Of a DNA stretch of 64,000 nucleotides, positions 61,965-64,000 are shown piece after piece. Position 1 is the first letter of the stretch. Each line of letters starts with the position of its first letter. Source of the DNA: Cognataquiflexum rubidum. Its GTDB lineage: Bacteria > Bacteroidota > Bacteroidia > Cytophagales > Cyclobacteriaceae. The stretch is taken from contig NZ_JAKZAL010000008.1 of assembly GCF_022538115.1 (NCBI RefSeq), forward strand, positions 62,001 through 126,000, written 5' to 3'. The notes under the pieces were generated by a model. That model saw only the letters and a program-made list of their open reading frames with translations, did no database searches and was not told the DNA's origin. A program made the position numbers and the translations under genes.

Positions 61965-63554
61965 ATGGCAGAGAATAACCCTACAGGAAAAGACAGAATA
62001 ACCAATAGAAGAAAACCGGATTTAGGACTTACCTCGGGAATGGGGAAATTACCTCCCCAGGCAACGGATCTGGAGGAAGCTGTTTTGGGAGCATTGATGC
62101 TAGAAAAGGATGCTTTGACGGCTGTGGTGGATATATTGAAGCCGGAAAGCTTCTACAAAGAATCGCATAAAGTTATTTTTTCTGCCATACTTGACCTTTT
62201 TTCAGATAGCCAACCGATAGATTTACTTACTGTCACCAACCAACTCAGAAAAAAAGGTCAGTTGGAAATGGCGGGAGGCGCTTTTTTCATTACCGAATTG
62301 ACCTCTAGGGTATCCTCAGCTGCCAATATTGAATACCATGCCAGGATTGTGACCGAACAATCAATGAAAAGGGATATCATCAGCATCGCCTCTGAGGTCC
62401 AAAGGGAAGCATTCGAAGATACAACGGATGTTTTTGAGTTGTTGGATAAAATGGAACAGTCACTTTTTCAGATTTCTGAAAAGAATATCAGAAAAAATTA
62501 TGCGGATATGCGGTCGATCCTGAAGGAAGCGATCATGGAACTGGAATCTAAAAAGGGCCAAAAAGATGGTTTGACAGGGGTCCCAAGTGGATTTACTGCT
62601 TTGGATAGGGTAACTTCAGGATGGCAAAAATCAGATTTGGTGATCATAGCAGCCAGGCCTGCGATGGGTAAAACCGCCTTTGTTCTTTCTGTGTTGAGAA
62701 ATGCAGCAGTAGACCATAACCGGCCTGTGGCGATTTTCTCTTTGGAAATGTCATCGATCCAGTTGGTCAACCGTCTGATTTCGGCAGAAGCTGAACTTGA
62801 TTCAGAGAAAATTAAGAAAGGGAATCTTGCCGAATACGAATGGGAGCAACTGGTACATAAAACAGGAAGGCTTTCCAAAGCACCTCTTTTTGTAGATGAT
62901 ACTCCCGCACTTTCCATTTTGGAACTTCGGGCGAAATGTAGGAAACTCAAAGCCCAGCATGATATCCAGTTGATAGTAGTAGATTACCTCCAATTGATGT
63001 CCGGTGATAACAAATCGGGAGGCCAAGGTGGAAACAGGGAACAAGAGATTGCAAGTATTTCAAGGGCATTGAAAAAAATTGCCAAAGAACTGAGTGTACC
63101 TGTGATTGCTTTGTCGCAGTTGTCTAGAGCGGTTGAAACCAGAGGAGGGGATAAGCGTCCACAGCTATCGGATTTGAGGGAATCTGGAGCAATCGAGCAA
63201 GACGCCGATATGGTAATGTTCTTATACCGTCCTGAATACTATGGTATTACAGAGGATGAAGATGGGAATTCAACAGCCGGTGTCGGAGAAGTAATCATTG
63301 CCAAGCATAGGAATGGTTCTTTGGACACTGTGAAGCTCAGATTTATTGGAAAATACACCAAGTTTACAGATCTTGAAATGAACATTCCATACAAATCCCA
63401 AGATCCACTTTATGGCCATAAGTTCCCTAGCGGTTCTTCTGGGCAGGCTTTTGAATCAGGCAATACCATTCGGCTTTCAAGTAAAGCCAACGGTGGTGAT
63501 TTAGATGATACTTTCCCCGGTGGACTAGGGAGCGGTAAGCCGGCACCATTTTAA
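61965..63554 (+). CDS. dnaB: Replicative DNA helicase DnaB
   Basis: 529 residues. N-terminal domain LPPQATDLEEAVLGALMLEK, linker, then the RecA-like domain: Walker A ARPAMGKTAFVLSVL, Walker B IQLIVVDYLQLMSG, and VPVIALSQLSRAVETRGGDK, RPQLSDLRESGAIEQDADMV. It unwinds DNA at the replication fork as a hexamer. The C-terminal ~45 residues (KSQDPLYGHKFPSGSSGQAF) are a low-complexity tail beyond the conserved core. No intein is present. Confidence 0.97.
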   Translation: MAENNPTGKDRITNRRKPDLGLTSGMGKLPPQATDLEEAVLGALMLEKDALTAVVDILKPESFYKESHKVIFSAILDLFSDSQPIDLLTVTNQLRKKGQLEMAGGAFFITELTSRVSSAANIEYHARIVTEQSMKRDIISIASEVQREAFEDTTDVFELLDKMEQSLFQISEKNIRKNYADMRSILKEAIMELESKKGQKDGLTGVPSGFTALDRVTSGWQKSDLVIIAARPAMGKTAFVLSVLRNAAVDHNRPVAIFSLEMSSIQLVNRLISAEAELDSEKIKKGNLAEYEWEQLVHKTGRLSKAPLFVDDTPALSILELRAKCRKLKAQHDIQLIVVDYLQLMSGDNKSGGQGGNREQEIASISRALKKIAKELSVPVIALSQLSRAVETRGGDKRPQLSDLRESGAIEQDADMVMFLYRPEYYGITEDEDGNSTAGVGEVIIAKHRNGSLDTVKLRFIGKYTKFTDLEMNIPYKSQDPLYGHKFPSGSSGQAFESGNTIRLSSKANGGDLDDTFPGGLGSGKPAPF

Positions 63555-63615
63555 AAAGTCAAAAGGATAAACCATTTTTTGATTTTCAATTACAAATTTA
63601 TTTAACCATCGAGAT

Positions 63616-64000
63616 TTGAAAGCCATTATTCTCAATAGAAAACTTCCCGAAGGAATAGAATCAGCAGATTTAGGTTTACCTGCTTTGGCTTCAGATGAGG
63701 TCAAAATACAGGTCAAATCTGCAGCGCTTAACCACCGTGACGAGTGGTGCCGTCAAGGCAAATATGCCAATTTACAGGATGGTATTATCTTGGGTTCAGA
63801 TGCTGCGGGAATCGTGGTAGAAGTGGGCAATGAAGTTGACGCTGCTTGGTTGGGAAAGGAAGTGATCATCAATCCGGCTTCAGATTGGGGTGGGGACCAA
63901 GAGGTACAGTCCAAGAACTTCAAAATCATGGGCATGCCCGAGCATGGGACTTTGGCGGAATATGTTCAGGTTAGGTCAGATAGAATCCATCCTAAACCAG
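63616..64000 (+). CDS. MDR-superfamily oxidoreductase (3' end cut by the window)
   Basis: 128 codons visible, starting with TTG at 63616 in the MKAIIL position (KAIILNRKLPEGIESADLGL). GroES-like motifs: VKSAALNHRDEWCRQGKY, ILGSDAAGIVVEVGNEVDAA, and GMPEHGTLAEYVQV. The LNHRDEW and CRQGKY pattern is like zinc-type quinone oxidoreductases/alcohol dehydrogenases. The Rossmann half lies beyond the window. A third member of the MDR superfamily, after the pair at 14.5-16.5 kb. Confidence 0.85.
   Translation, partial: MKAIILNRKLPEGIESADLGLPALASDEVKIQVKSAALNHRDEWCRQGKYANLQDGIILGSDAAGIVVEVGNEVDAAWLGKEVIINPASDWGGDQEVQSKNFKIMGMPEHGTLAEYVQVRSDRIHPKP

Overview
The window looks like a chromosomal segment of a Bacteroidota bacterium, most likely order Cytophagales and possibly near Cyclobacteriaceae (inference). 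The reasons are two secreted proteins with type-B type IX secretion (T9SS) C-terminal domains, many SpI/SpII signal peptides without strong Shine-Dalgarno sequences, promoters of the Bacteroidota type (TTTG, about 19 nt, TAnnTTTG), paired ~800-residue FtsX-type permeases, and roughly 40% GC. There is no rRNA, no CRISPR array and no intact insertion sequence.

Layout. 0-9 kb: the 3' part of a MacB-like ABC ATPase followed by three large double-FtsX permeases. They are separated by three arrays of a ~20-bp AT-flanked palindromic repeat, each ending in the same variant unit and the same tail. 9.3-16.5 kb: FG-GAP protein, amine oxidase, lipoprotein, SDR enzyme, a small membrane protein and two tandem zinc-free MDR oxidoreductases, with a 161-bp tandem repeat at 10.6-10.9 kb. 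16.6-24 kb: a stress/envelope-type cluster (VOC protein, lmo0937-like and CsbD-like small proteins, two lipoproteins, a YtxH-like small membrane protein) ending in a hybrid histidine kinase. In its middle are three consecutive promoter-RNA-terminator units encoding near-identical ~65-nt RNAs, and a fourth matching promoter drives the next lipoprotein gene. 24-32.6 kb: arylsulfatase, HAD hydrolase, two AraC-type regulators, a 164-bp tandem repeat array and a beta-lactamase-like serine hydrolase. 32.6-39.2 kb: a 141-bp inverted-repeat element, ffh, dprA, a MerR regulator, a mutarotase and a flotillin/NfeD pair. 39.5-46 kb: two paralogous ~1045-residue T9SS-secreted proteins. 46-49 kb: galE, two identical tRNA-Asp genes, a degenerate GIY-YIG nuclease gene that reads into a broken third tRNA-Asp copy, and accA. 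49-64 kb: an overlapping MBL/patatin/acyltransferase operon, symporter, pseudouridine synthase, S10 peptidase, GluQ-RS, a DUF6503-like gene broken by one in-frame stop, DUF4442, M48 protease, exonuclease plus Mpl ligase, dnaB, and a truncated MDR gene at the right edge.

How things may work together. The ABC ATPase can energise the adjacent permeases. The 17-24 kb cluster looks co-regulated: three RNA promoters and the lipoprotein promoter share an unusual upstream box at a fixed 19-nt distance from the -7 element, and a multi-domain sensor kinase is encoded beside them. The RNA triplet is the best candidate here for an undescribed regulatory system. The tRNA-Asp/GIY-YIG locus is the best candidate for a mobile element caught in decay. 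Product names come from motif recognition by eye; no searches were run.
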